Shown here: positions 12,508 to 24,250 of the stretch, one piece after another
Position numbering within the stretch: the stretch's first letter is position 1
How the letters are laid out: every line of letters begins with the position of its first letter
Source: Liolophura sinensis
Taxonomy: Eukaryota > Mollusca > Polyplacophora > Chitonida > Chitonidae
DNA: 64,000 nt
Direction: 5' to 3'
NCBI RefSeq assembly: GCF_032854445.1
Contig: NC_088300.1
Span: 77,987,966 to 78,051,965 of the forward strand
Program-made: the position numbers and the translations under genes
Notes under the pieces: generated by a model
What the model saw: the letters and a program-made list of their open reading frames with translations, nothing else
Told to the model about the DNA's origin: nothing
The model's database searches: none

Positions 12508-14050
12508 CAATGTGTAAACCATGCAACCAAGTGAGTTTATAGTCAGTGGTGCTTGACTTGGTTGTGGGTGAGGTGGCCAGAGATCAATGTGTAAACCATG
12601 CAACCAAGTGAGTTTATGATCAGTTGTGCTTGATTTGGTTGTGGATGAGGTGGCCAGAGATCAATGTGTAAACCATGCAACCAAGTGAGTTTATGATCAA
12701 TTGTGCTTGACTTGGTTGTGGGTGAGGTGGCCAGAGATCATTGTGTAAACCATGCAACCAAGTGAATTTATGATCAGTTGTGCTTGACTTGGTTGTGGGT
12801 GAGGTGGCCAGAGGTCAATGTGTAAACCATGCAACCAAGTGAGTTTATTATCAGTTGTGCTTGACTTGGTTGTGGGTGAGGTGGCCAGAGATCAATGTGT
12901 AAACCATGCAACCAAGTGAGTTTATGATCAGTTGTGCTTGACTTGGTTGTGGGTGAGGTAGCCAGAGATCAATGTGTAAACCATGCAGCCAAGTGAGTTT
13001 ATAATCAGTTGTGCTTGACTTGGTTGTGGATGAGGTGGCCAGAGATCAATGTGTAAACCATGCAACCAAGTGAGTTTATAATCAGTTGTGCTTGACTTGG
13101 TTGTGGGTGAGGTGGCCAGAGATCAATGTGTAAACCATACAACCAAGTGAGTTTATGATCCGTTGTGCTTGACTTGGTTGTGGGTGAGGTGGCCAGAGAT
13201 CAATGTGTAAACCATGCAACCAAGTGAGTTTATAATCAGTTGTGCTTGACTTGGTTGTGGGTGAGGTGGCCAGAGATCAATGTGTAAACCATGCAACCAA
13301 GTGAGTTTATGATCCCTTGTGCTTGACTTGGTTGTGGGTGAGGTGGCCAGAGATCAATGTGTAAACCATGCAACCAAGTGAGTTTATGATCAGTTGTGCT
13401 TGACTTGATTGTGGGTGAGGTGGCCAGAGATCAATGTGTAAACCATGCAACCAAGTGAGTTTATGATCTGTTGTGCTTGATTTGGTTGTGGGTGAGGTGG
13501 CCAGAGATCAATGTGTAAACCATGCAACCAAGTGAGTTTATAATCCATTGTGCTTGACTTGGTTGTGGGTGAGGTGGCCAGAGATCAATGTGTAAACCAT
13601 GCAACCAAGTGAGTTTATAATCAGTTGTGCTTGACTTGATTGTGGGTGAGGTGACCAGAGATCAATGTGTAAACCATGCAACCAAGTGAGTTTATGATCT
13701 GTTGTGCTTGATTTGGTTGTGGGTGAGGTGGCCAGAGATCAATGTGTAAACCATGCAATCAAGTGAGTTTATAATCAGTTGTGCTTGACTTGGTTGTGGG
13801 TGAGGTGGCCAGAGATCAATGTGTAAACCATGCAACCAAGTGAGTTTATAATCAGTTGTGCTTGACTTGGTTGTGGGTGAGGTGGCCAGAGATCAATGTG
13901 TAAACCATGCAACCAAGTGAGTTTATAATCAGTTGTGCTTGACTTGGTTGTGGAATGAGAGTACATGTATGTGTGAGGTACACGAAGGCTGCAGCTTATC
14001 ATTGATGTGGGCACAGACTGTTATGGCTGTGGGTGAGGTGGCCAGAGATT
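12508..14050. repeat. 77-bp minisatellite, about 20 copies, inside the inverted-repeat element
   Basis: Unit of 77 bp with the words AATGTGTAAACCATGCAACC, AAGTGAGTTTATAATCAGTT, GTGCTTGACTTGGTTGTGGG and TGAGGTGGCCAGAGATC. Copies are very similar, so the array is young. Within each unit AACCAAGTGAG and CTTGACTTGGTTG can pair (CAACCAAGT against ACTTGGTTG), giving a potential hairpin per unit. Confidence 0.95.
13953..14028. repeat. 76-bp non-array patch near the end of the 77-bp array
   Basis: This replaces the middle of one array unit and appears identical to 10172-10248, about 3.8 kb away. The array consensus resumes with GTGGGTGAGGTGGCCAGAGA after it. Confidence 0.9.
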
Positions 14051-14192
14051 CTCTAATGCTGTCACCAAGTCCTGTAAAGACAATTTAGTGGCCAAAAAGC
14101 ATAAGGAAAGGGTCATGGAAATCTGTCACTTTGGCCAAGGATAGTCATGGAAAAGTCATGGAATTAGCTTACCTGAAGGTGTATGAACCCTG

Positions 14193-14380
14193 ATATGTAT
14201 GAACACACATCTAATGACTCCTCATCATGATATGACTGATTGGCCACGATAGCACAGTTGGTAGATCGTCCACTTCAGGAGGAAGTGCACCAAGCACTAA
14301 CTCACTCACTCGCTCACTCACTCATCAAATGACTGAAATATTGTTAACATATGACTTTAAACCCTAAGCATTCATTCATT
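14193..14380 (+). mobile_element. 3' remainder of the interrupted SINE, itself interrupted
   Basis: GAACACACATCTAATGACTC followed by CTCATCATGATATGACTGA continues the SINE consensus seen near 3535-3570. After a second insertion it resumes as AATATTGTTAACATATGACT ... TTAAACCCTAAGC and ends in CATT repeats. Confidence 0.65.
14240..14328 (+). mobile_element. 89-bp tRNA-SINE fragment nested in the SINE tail
   Basis: TGGCCACGATAGCACAGTTG then GTAGATCGTCCACTTC is an A-box-type tRNA head. The insert ends in CACTCACTCGCTCACTC and is flanked by ATGACTGA at 14232-14239 and 14329-14336, which reads as an 8-bp target-site duplication. Confidence 0.55.
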
Positions 14381-15735
14381 CATTTATTTATAAACTAAAC
14401 AAACTATGAAGTGCTTCTGCCAAGATTTGATGTTAAGGGCATGGGACATGATTGCATTAATTCATTTCCTGTAAAATGTAATTCGTACAGTATGTTGCCA
14501 AAAAGTATTTCAAAAGAATATACACATACTTGTGAGTGTTAATATATACTGTGTTGGGTACTGGCGCAATAGATGAATAGTCAGTTTGGCTTTCAGTTCA
14601 AGTCTACAATAAATATTTAGCTCACACACAGGGTACAGGTACAGTTTTCATGTTGCACCTTTTCATGAATCAGATATTGAATCCTGAAGACATTAGACAA
14701 AAATGCATTACTTTTCTAGAACTGATCAGGTTATGACGTTTTTTAATATTATAAGAAAGATAAGACCATCTTAAAAAAAAAGATTGGGGTGGTGAGGAGT
14801 AGGGGGTGGTGTATGCAGCATAATCTTATCACCCAGTCAGAAATTTTTTTATTTATTTATTTTCTTTAGGCATTGAGCTGATCTCTTGGGTTACTCCAGT
14901 TACCCCAGTGTAATTTGCTTCTTGCCTTATATATAAGGAGCTGACTTCTGAGCTTTAAAGTTAGTGTAGATATGTGAAAGCAAGGAGCTCAGCCTGAAAC
15001 ACTTTTAATTTAGCACAGGATAAAACCACATGACCCTTACATGCAGGTACCTCCAGATCTCATAAAATCTGTGTCAAATGTTTCCACCAGTTCTGGTGAC
15101 CTATTGCTTTGAAAAGTAAATGATATATTGTACAATGTATGTACATGCACTAACTCGCCCAGGCAGTCATGCAAGACTGAAGATCTTGTATGTACTTTAC
15201 TGTTTACCAGATTTGGCCATACACAGTTCATGTGTATATATACATGTATGCAGTATATGGATGTATGTCAGACTTACAGAGCATTGAAAGTTGTCCTGAG
15301 GGCTTTTGGGGGCATTGTCTGTATGCCTGGCATCACCTACAGCAACACATAAAGCCAGCCTTGGTACTCATATTGAATGTATACATGCATTTTCTCAGAG
15401 ATAGGGACTGACTGGTACATTTACACAACAGTATAATGCTATTAAAGGCAGTGTTGTGATGGCACATGGCAGCTGGGTCATGAATATGTCCTGTTGGCTA
15501 TTTAAAATGGTGATTACCAGATTGGTGAGGATCTAAGGGATAGTTTTAATGTAAAGCTCTCCTGTACAAAATGCAGCGAGGGGTTACGTCCATGGCCAGA
15601 GCCATTGTAGTTCCGGAAAATGTTCAGGCAACCTATAAACTAATAAACCTGTATTAAATCTATCTAGAAACTTAAATCGAACAAAAATGTGATGGTTTAC
15701 CAAAAAAAAAAAGTTTAGTTTTCATACAAATTTTT
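14381..15735. other. non-coding, no feature seen
   Basis: No exon, RNA gene or strong repeat supported. Contains ATTT microsatellite patches near 14845-14865. Confidence 0.45.
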
Positions 15736-15752
15736 TTTCATTTACTACTTGT

Positions 15753-16333
15753 AAACGGTTTTATTAGGAGCTAAAGCCAAGGGCGAGGTGACATTTTCAG
15801 AGAGGTTCCGTAGGGGTGAGTGGGTGCTAAGATCATCTGTATTCATGAGGAACTGTCCCGATTATCAGCTGATACAAGCACAGGTGTGTTCTATTGCCTC
15901 TTGCTTCTGGCAGACATTCTAGAAAATATGTTTTTCTATTCACATAGAGAGCTTTAAAAACTTTTTTTTCCTTTATAAATTTGCTATTTGGTGGATTAGA
16001 AAAAAAATGGTTTGGTATTGACATTGTGTGAGGTGTTTTTGTACAGCATAGTCTTAATACAGCCCATGGATACCATGAACTCATGGAGACCTGTTCACAA
16101 TACTATGTTGGGATATACGAGCTACTGTTGGTTTACAAAAAGTGTGGTCATAATGATGAAGAGAAAATTTAATTGATGTCAAAGAATGGTTGTATAGTAC
16201 AAAGACAAAGATAAGACAATGTATGTGTATCTGAGGTACCATTTACACACGGCCAGCAAATTCAAAAAACTTGTATGTGTAGCAAGGAGTTCAACAGCTT
16301 GTAAATCACAGCCGTTGAAATCAAACCTGCCTA
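15753..16333. mobile_element. 0.58-kb duplicated sequence, copy A, with 17-bp flanking direct repeats
   Basis: It matches 19807-20381 almost base for base, same orientation, apart from scattered substitutions and a short variable patch near 16120-16140. It is flanked by the 17-bp direct repeat TTTCATTTACTACTTGT at 15736-15752 and 16334-16350, lying within a few bases of where homology to copy B starts and stops. This is what a target-site duplication of a retroposed or otherwise inserted copy would look like. There is no poly(A) tail and no recognisable protein. Confidence 0.75.
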
Positions 16334-16350
16334 TTTCATTTACTACTTGT

Positions 16351-17040
16351 CAGAAAGTGTCATTTTATGGTGTGTGTTATAAAATTTCACTCTTAAAGTT
16401 TTGAATCAGAACCTTCATTCTTTTTTTCTATAGAAATGGCCCTGATGCCATAACCATGTCATGAGTGTCAGCATCTAATAACAGTTAAAGTTTAAGGTCA
16501 AAATTTCAATCAAACAAGGATCATTTTGAATACAAACTGTTAAGCTGATTTACAATATATAATGCATTTTTGTTAAATTCAACATTGAATGCTCATTGTC
16601 ATGATCTGTTTAATGTCACTGGTGGTATCAATGTAATATTAAATGTTTAGAATGATATCAAAGAACTCAATGTGTTGAAATCCGGTTGTTGCATGCATGT
16701 ACAGCAATAGTATACTGTCTGAAGTCATGTGTGTATAGCAGTTTATTTTGTAAAAATTCACTTGTCTTGGAGTATTCAGCAATGAAGTAATAAAAAGCTT
16801 GTTTAGTGTGTGCCTCTCAGAGTGCATGCAGGGCACTAATTTGCCTTATCTTTGTGATCGAATGATCCATTAATTATATTCTGTAGAACCAATCAGTTTT
16901 AGTTCAAACAACTACCTGTTCCTGCACTTTGCATTTGGCTTACATTGGCACTCCGTAGAGTATACAAAAGATGGCTTACATAGGGCTCGTATATCTTCAA
17001 ATAAACAATTGCGTCTATCCTCAATATCCTTTATTATAAC
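16351..17040. other. non-coding, no feature seen
   Basis: No gene, RNA or repeat supported. Confidence 0.45.
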
Positions 17041-17044
17041 ATTA

Positions 17045-17765
17045 GATCAAGCACATGTCTAATTGCTGGTAGATCAAGCACACCTCAAATCACCATGTAC
17101 ATGATATCATGGACATCTCAAATCACCAATAACTTTTCATCAATCACTTTTCAAATTACTTGATCGAACACATGTGAGATCACGAGCAATATGCGATCAA
17201 GCACATGTGAAATAACTTACCACATGTTTAAGCACATGTGAAGCGGCCAGAAACAAGTGTGAGGAAGAAAAGATTTGAATCACCAGTAATGTGACCAAGC
17301 ACATCTCAAATCACCAGTAACCTGTGATCCATCACATCTCAAATCTCCAGTAACATACATGTACATGTAATATCAAGCACATCTCAAGTCACTAGTAACT
17401 TGTGATCAAGCACTTTTGAAATTACTTGACATGTGATCAAACACATGTGAGATCACCATGAATATGCGATCAAGCACATACGAAATAACTTACATGTTCA
17501 AGCTCATGGGATGTGTGACCAAGAACATTATGTGATGTCACCAGTAATGTTATCAAGTACATCTCAGTCACGAGTGACTTGTGTTCAAGCACATCTAAAA
17601 TCACCATTAACATGGGATCAAGCACATCTCAGTCACGAGTGACTTGTGATCAAGCACATCTAAAATCACCATTAACATGGGATCAAGCACATCTCAGTCA
17701 CCAGTAGACATGCGATTAAGCACATCAAATCACTAGGGGCGTGTGATCAAGCACATTTCAACTGA
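17045..17765. repeat. degenerate about 33-bp tandem repeat
   Basis: GATCAAGCACATCTCAAATC followed by ACCAGTAACATGT recurs some 20 times with substitutions and indels. Near 17581-17690 a two-unit block is repeated with little change. It is an older, eroded array compared with the others in the window. Confidence 0.85.
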
Positions 17766-19806
17766 TAAGACACTACACAAAAGACACATTCACGTTTTAG
17801 GACATTTACTTTGGGACATGAATACATACAATATATAAAACAAGCTGTCCCAGACCTAAGACCAGATTCATCACATTAATTTCATATTCAATTGCCTGTA
17901 TTAAGATTGATGAAAATTATCAGTATCTGTACTTTGTCAAAATGGAGATATTTTAGAATACTCAGTCAAAAACACATGTTGATGGGATAAATGTTTCAAT
18001 GGTGGTCAGGATAAGTTTTGGAAATGTCACTTTGACATGAAACTTTAAGAAATAGGTGAGTTGGAAATAGAAAGCAAATTAACCCTTGAGGGTCCTGTAG
18101 TTGGTCGGCTTTCATGAACAGCAAACTAATCATTAATATCAGGGATTACGCTGTACATACCATTATATGCAGCACCCACATTGGAAAACATTTATATGTA
18201 GGCCTTCATGTTTATAGGATGTGGACGGCAGTTCCTTTTATACAAACTTCATCAAGTTACAGTCAGTCTGTTTGATTAATAGTTAACGTGACTAAGAATA
18301 GAAAGATTTGATCATGGTGAAAATCAAATGCTGTGCCTTACCTAACGTAGCTCTGTGGATAGAGCAAGTCAATGAGTAGATTTGCCTGAAGCCGTAGTAT
18401 TTAGGAATGAGGGAATTCGTTCAGTAGTCTGATCATTTGTGTCTAGGTAGGCTCTACCTGCTTTACAGCTACTGTACAAGTCAAAAACTTGAGCACTATA
18501 CAGTGTGCTACCCCGAGCTATGTAAGGCCTCTGTTGCCTAGGCTCCTTTGAGGGATATTGTCTTGACACAACTCGTGTAAGAATTATGAAGGTATACTGT
18601 ACATGTACATATACTAGCTCTAGCGACAACATGTCACATTTTCATTGCCTCTACTTAATGTAGCATACATACCGTGAAATAGGGACCATTTTTCAATTTC
18701 TCATAGTTTACTGCAGGCCTTTTTTATAACGCAGGCTCAAAGCTACATAATGTATATATTAATTTAAACAAATTAAAGATATGGCGTACAGTGATGTAAA
18801 TGGCTGTGACAGCTCATCAAATATGCATAAGCTGTAACAAGGTTTGTAATACTTAGCAAAACTATTCTAGAAGAAATCCTGCTTTGGACCCATTAAAATC
18901 AACCAGTTGAATTAAAATGTTAAATGCGCTGTTTATCACGTCATTTGGACACGGCTTACGAAATTGACATGTCCTATTTTCATTCCACTCATACACGTTG
19001 ATGAGTTAATGCAGCAGATTGTGTTGTGTGATTGTGGCTTCACATGTGCAGGATTTTTCTGTCTTCACGTTGAGATACATAAGATGTACATATCAAACGG
19101 CTGTGGTACATTGACCAGTGAAATGGCATTAAAAGTGTGAATATTTTCTGTATAACTGCGTTCCACTGCTTGCGGATAGGGGTGATAAGCATTATGGCGA
19201 TTATGAAATGGGCTTGTGCCCAAAGTGCATGTACTTTATAGGCTTTTGATGTGGGCTATCATCCTGAAATGTACTGTTAGTCCTACAGTTTATTCCATTC
19301 TTGGTGAAAGTGATTGTGATAACATAACGTCATGGAGAGATTGACAGCTCGGATAGGCCCATGGATGCTGACCTCCATCTGCTCTGCAGGAAACATAAAT
19401 TTGCTCCAACATCCAATGTAAACAGTATGTCAAGTGATAAATAAGCCATACATGTAGCATGATCATTTGTTCATTACAGAATATAGTCTTTCCTCCACAA
19501 CTTGGAGTACTGTTTTTTTTAACACTGCTGAATGTTAACATCCAGGTACATGTATAAACCTGAGTGGATGTGTGGTACGGCTGGACAAGAGAAAAATAAT
19601 TATTCCAAAAAAAATTACAAAAAAAAAGTGTACATGTATCGCATTGCATGTGACGTGGCTTCTCAACAAGTCCACAACTTGCGCTGATGTGAGGAAATCC
19701 TGTCTGATCATGTAACAGAGAATATGAAGGTGTAGCAGTAGGAAATGATGCTGCTTGTCTCAACTCTTCTGAGCCAATGGACCTGACATACTGGGTTAAC
19801 CACAAG
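17766..19806. other. non-coding; one unassigned minus-strand open frame
   Basis: A 171-codon minus-strand frame runs 19805-19290. It has low-complexity Cys/His-rich stretches, no motif I recognise and no conserved character, so I do not call it a gene. A tRNA-like A-box word occurs near 18348-18366 (GTAGCTCTGTGGATAGAGC), possibly a decayed SINE head. Nothing else is supported. Confidence 0.4.
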
Positions 19807-20381
19807 GGTTTTATTAGGAGCTAAAGCCAAGGGCGAGGTGACATTTTGAGAGAGGTTCTGTAGGGGTGGGTGGGTGCTAAGATCCTCTGTATTCATGAGG
19901 AACTGTCCCGATTATCAGCTGATACAAGCACAGGTGTGTTCTATTGCCTCTTGCTTCTGGCAGACATTCTTGAAAATATGCTTTTCTATTCACATAGAGA
20001 GCTTTAAAAACTTTTTTTCCTTTATAAATTTGCTATTTGGTGGATTAGAAAAAAAAAATGGTTTGGTATTGACATTGTGTGAGGTGTTTTTGTACAGCAT
20101 AGTCTTAATACAGCCCATGGATACCATGAATTCATGGAGACCTGTTCACAATACTATGTTGGGATATACGAGCCACGAGCTACACAAAGTGTGGTCATAA
20201 TGATGAAGAGAAAATTTAATTGATGTCAAAGAATGGTTGAATAGTACAAAGACAAAGATAAGACAATGTATGTGTATCTGAGGTACCATTTACACACGGC
20301 AAGCAAATTCAAAAAGACTTGTATGTGTAGCAAGGAGTTCAACAGCTTGTAAATCACAGCTGTTGAAATCAAACCTGCCTA
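19807..20381. repeat. 0.58-kb duplicated sequence, copy B
   Basis: Near-identical counterpart of 15757-16333. No flanking direct repeat is visible (left flank GGTTAACCACAA, right flank TTAGTAAGTTAAG), so this may be the source copy. A 108-codon plus-strand frame crosses it, but it is not preserved in copy A and is not called. Confidence 0.85.
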
Positions 20382-21675
20382 TTAGTAAGTTAAGATTAGT
20401 GATCATTTCATTTTTCAATTAATGGGATATTGAATCTAAAAAGAGGTATATTCAGTTGTACACCAGGCTGTTTGGGACAGGGGGAAGGGTCTCACTCAAG
20501 CCCCAGTCCTGATCTGCTCAGCTTGGAACATTTCCCCGTCCAAGAAGATAGCAGTTACTCATGGCGGCTGAAAATTAGAGCGTCGCACTGACAAGTTTCA
20601 GTTATTATAGGCACGGAAGTACTTTTCTACATTATCACAAGTAATGCTGTTAAGGTTCTGGGACATCTTCAATCAAATTATTTCACATGATACATTTAGA
20701 AAAGAAAGGTTATAGAAAACTACACCTCAGTCATCCCCAGTACATCCAAAATTTCATATACGTACTCAAGAATGCTCAAAAATTTGTTCTTAGAGAGGAC
20801 CATTTTTTCACAGACATAAAAAAATAAACATTTACTTGCCAACTTGCGGCAAGTAGATACATTATTGGCGGGCAAGCTACTGTGAAGAGCCCTTGAAGAC
20901 ATTTTTTTCTCTCTAAATTGTTTCACATGCGAATTCCCAACTTCAGCAAAAAAATGTTGCAAAAGAAGCAAATTTTACAATGGCCCGTAAAGTGAACAAT
21001 AATGCTGTGCTAAATATTGAAGCGGCAGTTAAGGCTAGACCTGCATTTATGCCATGATCAAATCTCAACTGTCCACCAGTTGATACTTGGCTCAATCTGC
21101 TGGCAAATATTGTCCTTGGGAATGCTTTTAAATAAACCAGTGGTACAAGTCACATTGAGAGTTTGAACTGTTGTTGCCATTCATGTTATAAGCTTGTGTT
21201 TATGGCATTTAGATAGTTTCATAGTATGTTTTATTACAATATTAATGTTATAATAGTAAGTATGATGGTGCTGTCTTTTAGATCTGTCGTTTACCCCACC
21301 ATGTAATACTGGGGCATACAGAGATCTGTCTGTCTGTTCATCCATCAGTCTGTTCATACACTAGCATGTCTGTCAGTAATCATTTCTTGACACCAAAGAA
21401 CCTTGTACATGTTCAATTAGATTTTCATGTAACTTGATAGTCATGATGAGGATGATATATAAATCTGCATGTGGATCTGTTTTAAGTGTCATTGTATCAA
21501 TTAGTTACAATTATATCGCTCACTATCATAAGTTGAAAATCAGAACTGAATGTAGCACAGCATTAATGCATCACGACAGGCCAGTTAAACCAGTGCTGGG
21601 TGGGGATCAGATGAAGGAGGGGATGTGGTAAATGACTTAGAATTTCACCCTTTACAAAGTTGCACATTTTGTGTG
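20382..21675. other. non-coding, no gene supported
   Basis: Short frames only. 21280-21390 (CTGTCTGTCTGTTCATCCAT region) resembles the dispersed repeat near 63240-63310. Confidence 0.4.
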
Positions 21676-21830
21676 ATTCTGAGAGTTGTGTTGATGTTAA
21701 AAAGGTGTTTGGCGTTTGTTTGGAAAGTAAGATTTTATTCTAAGGGAAAATGCAAGTTTCAGCACCAAAAGGGATATTTTATTATATTTATATGCCTCCA
21801 AAAGTGCACTTAGGGCTGAAATTTGAGGTT
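21676..21830 (+). repeat. dispersed repeat R2, copy 1
   Basis: Aligns with 33297-33455. Shared words are TGATTCTGAGA, TTTGGAAAGTAAGAT / TATGGAAAGTAAGAT, CAAGTTTCAGCACCAAAAG / TAAGTTTCACTACCAAAAG and AAGTGCACTT / AATGCACTTT. Confidence 0.65.
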
Positions 21831-23920
21831 CTATCATGAATGCAAATGTGTGTGTACATGTTATTTTGATGTCACACCTCAAATTATTTTATTCTTTAGT
21901 TGTATTCAAGGTTAGTTTTTAATACGCAGAGAATGATTACAGAATGAGGTTAGGTTAACTATGTTGATGACATCTACATTAGATGCGATCAGCACATAAG
22001 CTGCTGCTTGTACGTGGTAGCTTTTCACCAAGTGTTAGCTTATCCTACATCTGTCTTGACCCATATAGGTGAGAGGAGGCTGTGTGCTGTGAACACTGCA
22101 TAAACAGCTGATGTATAAATATTCAGGGCAATGATAACATTTTGAATGAAAATACGTACAACAAGCATAAATTCACAATAGCTGCATCATCCTGTAAAAA
22201 GTTGATGACGTCTCACACTTAGGCGCCTTGTTAAGGTGACATATTTGCAGTTCAGGTGGTTGGGTCAAAGATTTGCCTCTGAACTGAAGTGTGAAGGAGA
22301 ACTGATTGGATAACAATATAATACAGAGACATTTAGGTTGTTGATGTACAATAAATTTCTGCACTGCATCTAGTTAAAATAGATTAGAATTTTGTTTGTT
22401 ATGGATAGAACTGAAAACATTTTGGCCAGTGTTATTACCCACTCCTCTAGTGGAGATTACCAAGGTAACAAAATGCTCTGACTTTACTTCCAAGAACCAC
22501 AGTTAAAAAAATGGTCATGCTAGATTGATTTTTGATATATTGTAAAGGTATGACATGGTACCACACACAAGTTATGAAATGTATATTTTTGAGATGACAA
22601 ACTTACTACATAAATAGTAAGGAAAATCAGGGCACTTACGTTGCCTTAAGTGAATGACCCATGTTAAAAGATGGAGGCCAAAAGTGTGCCCAACCAACAG
22701 ACAGACAGACAGTTCAACTTGTAGAGCATCTTACAGTTAAAAATAGGTCTGCTTGAGGGAACTACATGTACATGTACTGTGAGTGTTTCTAGACACACCC
22801 AGACCCACATACATGTACATGTTCATGTAGTGATTGGTGACCCATGGTTTAAATGCTGTCATCCAAGTACCTGGCTGCCACACATCCTCCTGACATCACT
22901 ATGAATGGTGTTATCAGTAAATTGCATTGCTTTTTCCTTTTTTTGCGCTGAGAATAATATCTAATACATGAATCAGTTGGGTATTAAGTAATAGTGTGTA
23001 GTTTCTTAATTTATCTTCATTTATGTATAAAATACGTCTTGAGGTGTTTTCATCAATATGAAGATTGATGCCTGTAAGCCCATCGGCAGGCGATGCCCCT
23101 CCTTTCAAGCCTCATACAGTAATCTCCAGTGAAAACTAGGGGCTGTTGTGGGGGCGTACTGAATAACCTTAAACAGTATGGCGGAACTGCTAGGTGTCCT
23201 GAAATTACTCCAGGACAACTTAGCTCTGTGTCCTTGTTACAGCTGGCCCATCAGACTGTATCTTATGGCTTTGGTCGACTAGATTTAGGTGTGTGATGTG
23301 AGGCCTGTGAATACAGGCCTAATTGTCGTGTACAGTGGAAAAAGCAGTTGCTGCTGTTGTGTGAAGGGTAAGGCAGGTACGTCCCAGATCCGTGATCACC
23401 AAACTGTATTACACTAACGCATACATGTGGCTACAGTGTACATGTAGATGCTGCTTGAGCTGAGGAGCTGCTTCATTCATGTTTTTAATTGGTATAGTAT
23501 ATCATTGATCTGGTTATCATGGAATTGGATGGTTTATTGGATCAGATGTGTATGTGTCCAAGTAAATACTGTGCATATTCATGAATGGACAATGCGTAAT
23601 ACTGGTGGACTATTAACTCGATGGTCTCCATGAAGTCTTTGTCTTAAAACATTTAATAAGACTGATGGCTTGTACATGTGTATCAGTGTCCAATACGGAC
23701 ACAACTGAGACAAATCAGATTCAGATTGTTAATGAGTAAATGCTCATTTCAGGTTGGAACGAATCTGGGCCTACATGTAGTGGGCAGCGAAATCTACCAG
23801 TACCTAAACATCGCTACATGTACAAGTATTTGAACTGACATGTGCAGTTATGTCTTGCTGACTGATTGTGTGAATATATAAATACATGTACTTATTGATA
23901 ATCTGCATTTTAGTTTTTTT
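21831..23920. other. non-coding, no gene supported
   Basis: A small GC-richer patch at 23085-23300 contains a 35-codon frame starting AGTATGGCGGAACTG. It may be part of a promoter or 5'UTR, but no splice site or conserved product supports that. Confidence 0.4.
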
Positions 23921-23939
23921 TTTCCTCTTAGTTTTCTTA

Positions 23940-24250
23940 GTTATCAATTTCTGCTACTGCCATGATAACAAGAATACCATAGAACTCATATGGCACTTTT
24001 CATTTGTTCATTTGCCATGGTTACCAGATTGCCAGTTTCCCTTTCTACTATATACATGCACATGTATGAACTCATATGACTTCAGTGAGCAGGCTACAAC
24101 TTTGGTTGTTTTGCTATCATATTTTTTAAATTTGGTATTACTGTTTGATAAGTAGACACAGTTAATTTTTCCATTTCCATGGTTGCCATAGTAAACAGAT
24201 TGCCATTTTCTCTGTTTCCGCAATATACATGTACATACATGGCTTTTCAT
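23940..24250. repeat. fragments of the dispersed repeat also found near 63.2-63.9 kb
   Basis: GGTTACCAGATTGCCAGTTT (24019-24038) is also found near 63574-63594, with TTTGTTCATTTG / TTTGTCCATTTG upstream. A second fragment, GTTGCCATAGTAAACAGATT then GCCATTTTC, lies at 24183-24212. Confidence 0.55.

Larger units (their letters stand above)
11029..14192. mobile_element. 3.2-kb terminal-inverted-repeat element inserted in a SINE
   Basis: The left end CAGGGTTCGTATGGGTCAT and the reverse-complemented right end CAGGGTTCATACACCTTCAG share an 11-base imperfect terminal inverted repeat. Both subterminal regions carry the CATGGAATT / GGAAAA words usual in such elements. The junctions split one SINE cleanly (left flank ...CACAGTATAT, right flank ATATGTATGAACACACAT...), which suggests an ATAT target duplication. 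CAG...CTG ends recall hAT-type transposons, but those make 8-bp duplications, so the superfamily is left open. There is no transposase frame. About half of the element is the 77-bp array at 12508-14050. A SINE-like fragment lies near 11660-11755. Confidence 0.65.

Noticed and set aside
12508-14050. Regular array resembling a CRISPR
   Set aside because: Units are contiguous 77-bp tandem copies with no unique spacers, in a eukaryotic genome.
19290-19805. 171-codon minus-strand open frame, longest outside the named genes
   Set aside because: No recognisable domain, low-complexity content, an end overlapping the edge of a duplicated repeat, and no splice or promoter support.
19874-20200. 108-codon plus-strand open frame
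   Set aside because: It lies in duplicated copy B and is broken in near-identical copy A; the composition is AT-driven.
23178-23285. 35-codon frame starting AGTATGGCGGAACTG in a GC-richer patch
   Set aside because: It resembles a first exon or promoter patch, but it ends in a stop with no donor in frame and no known product.
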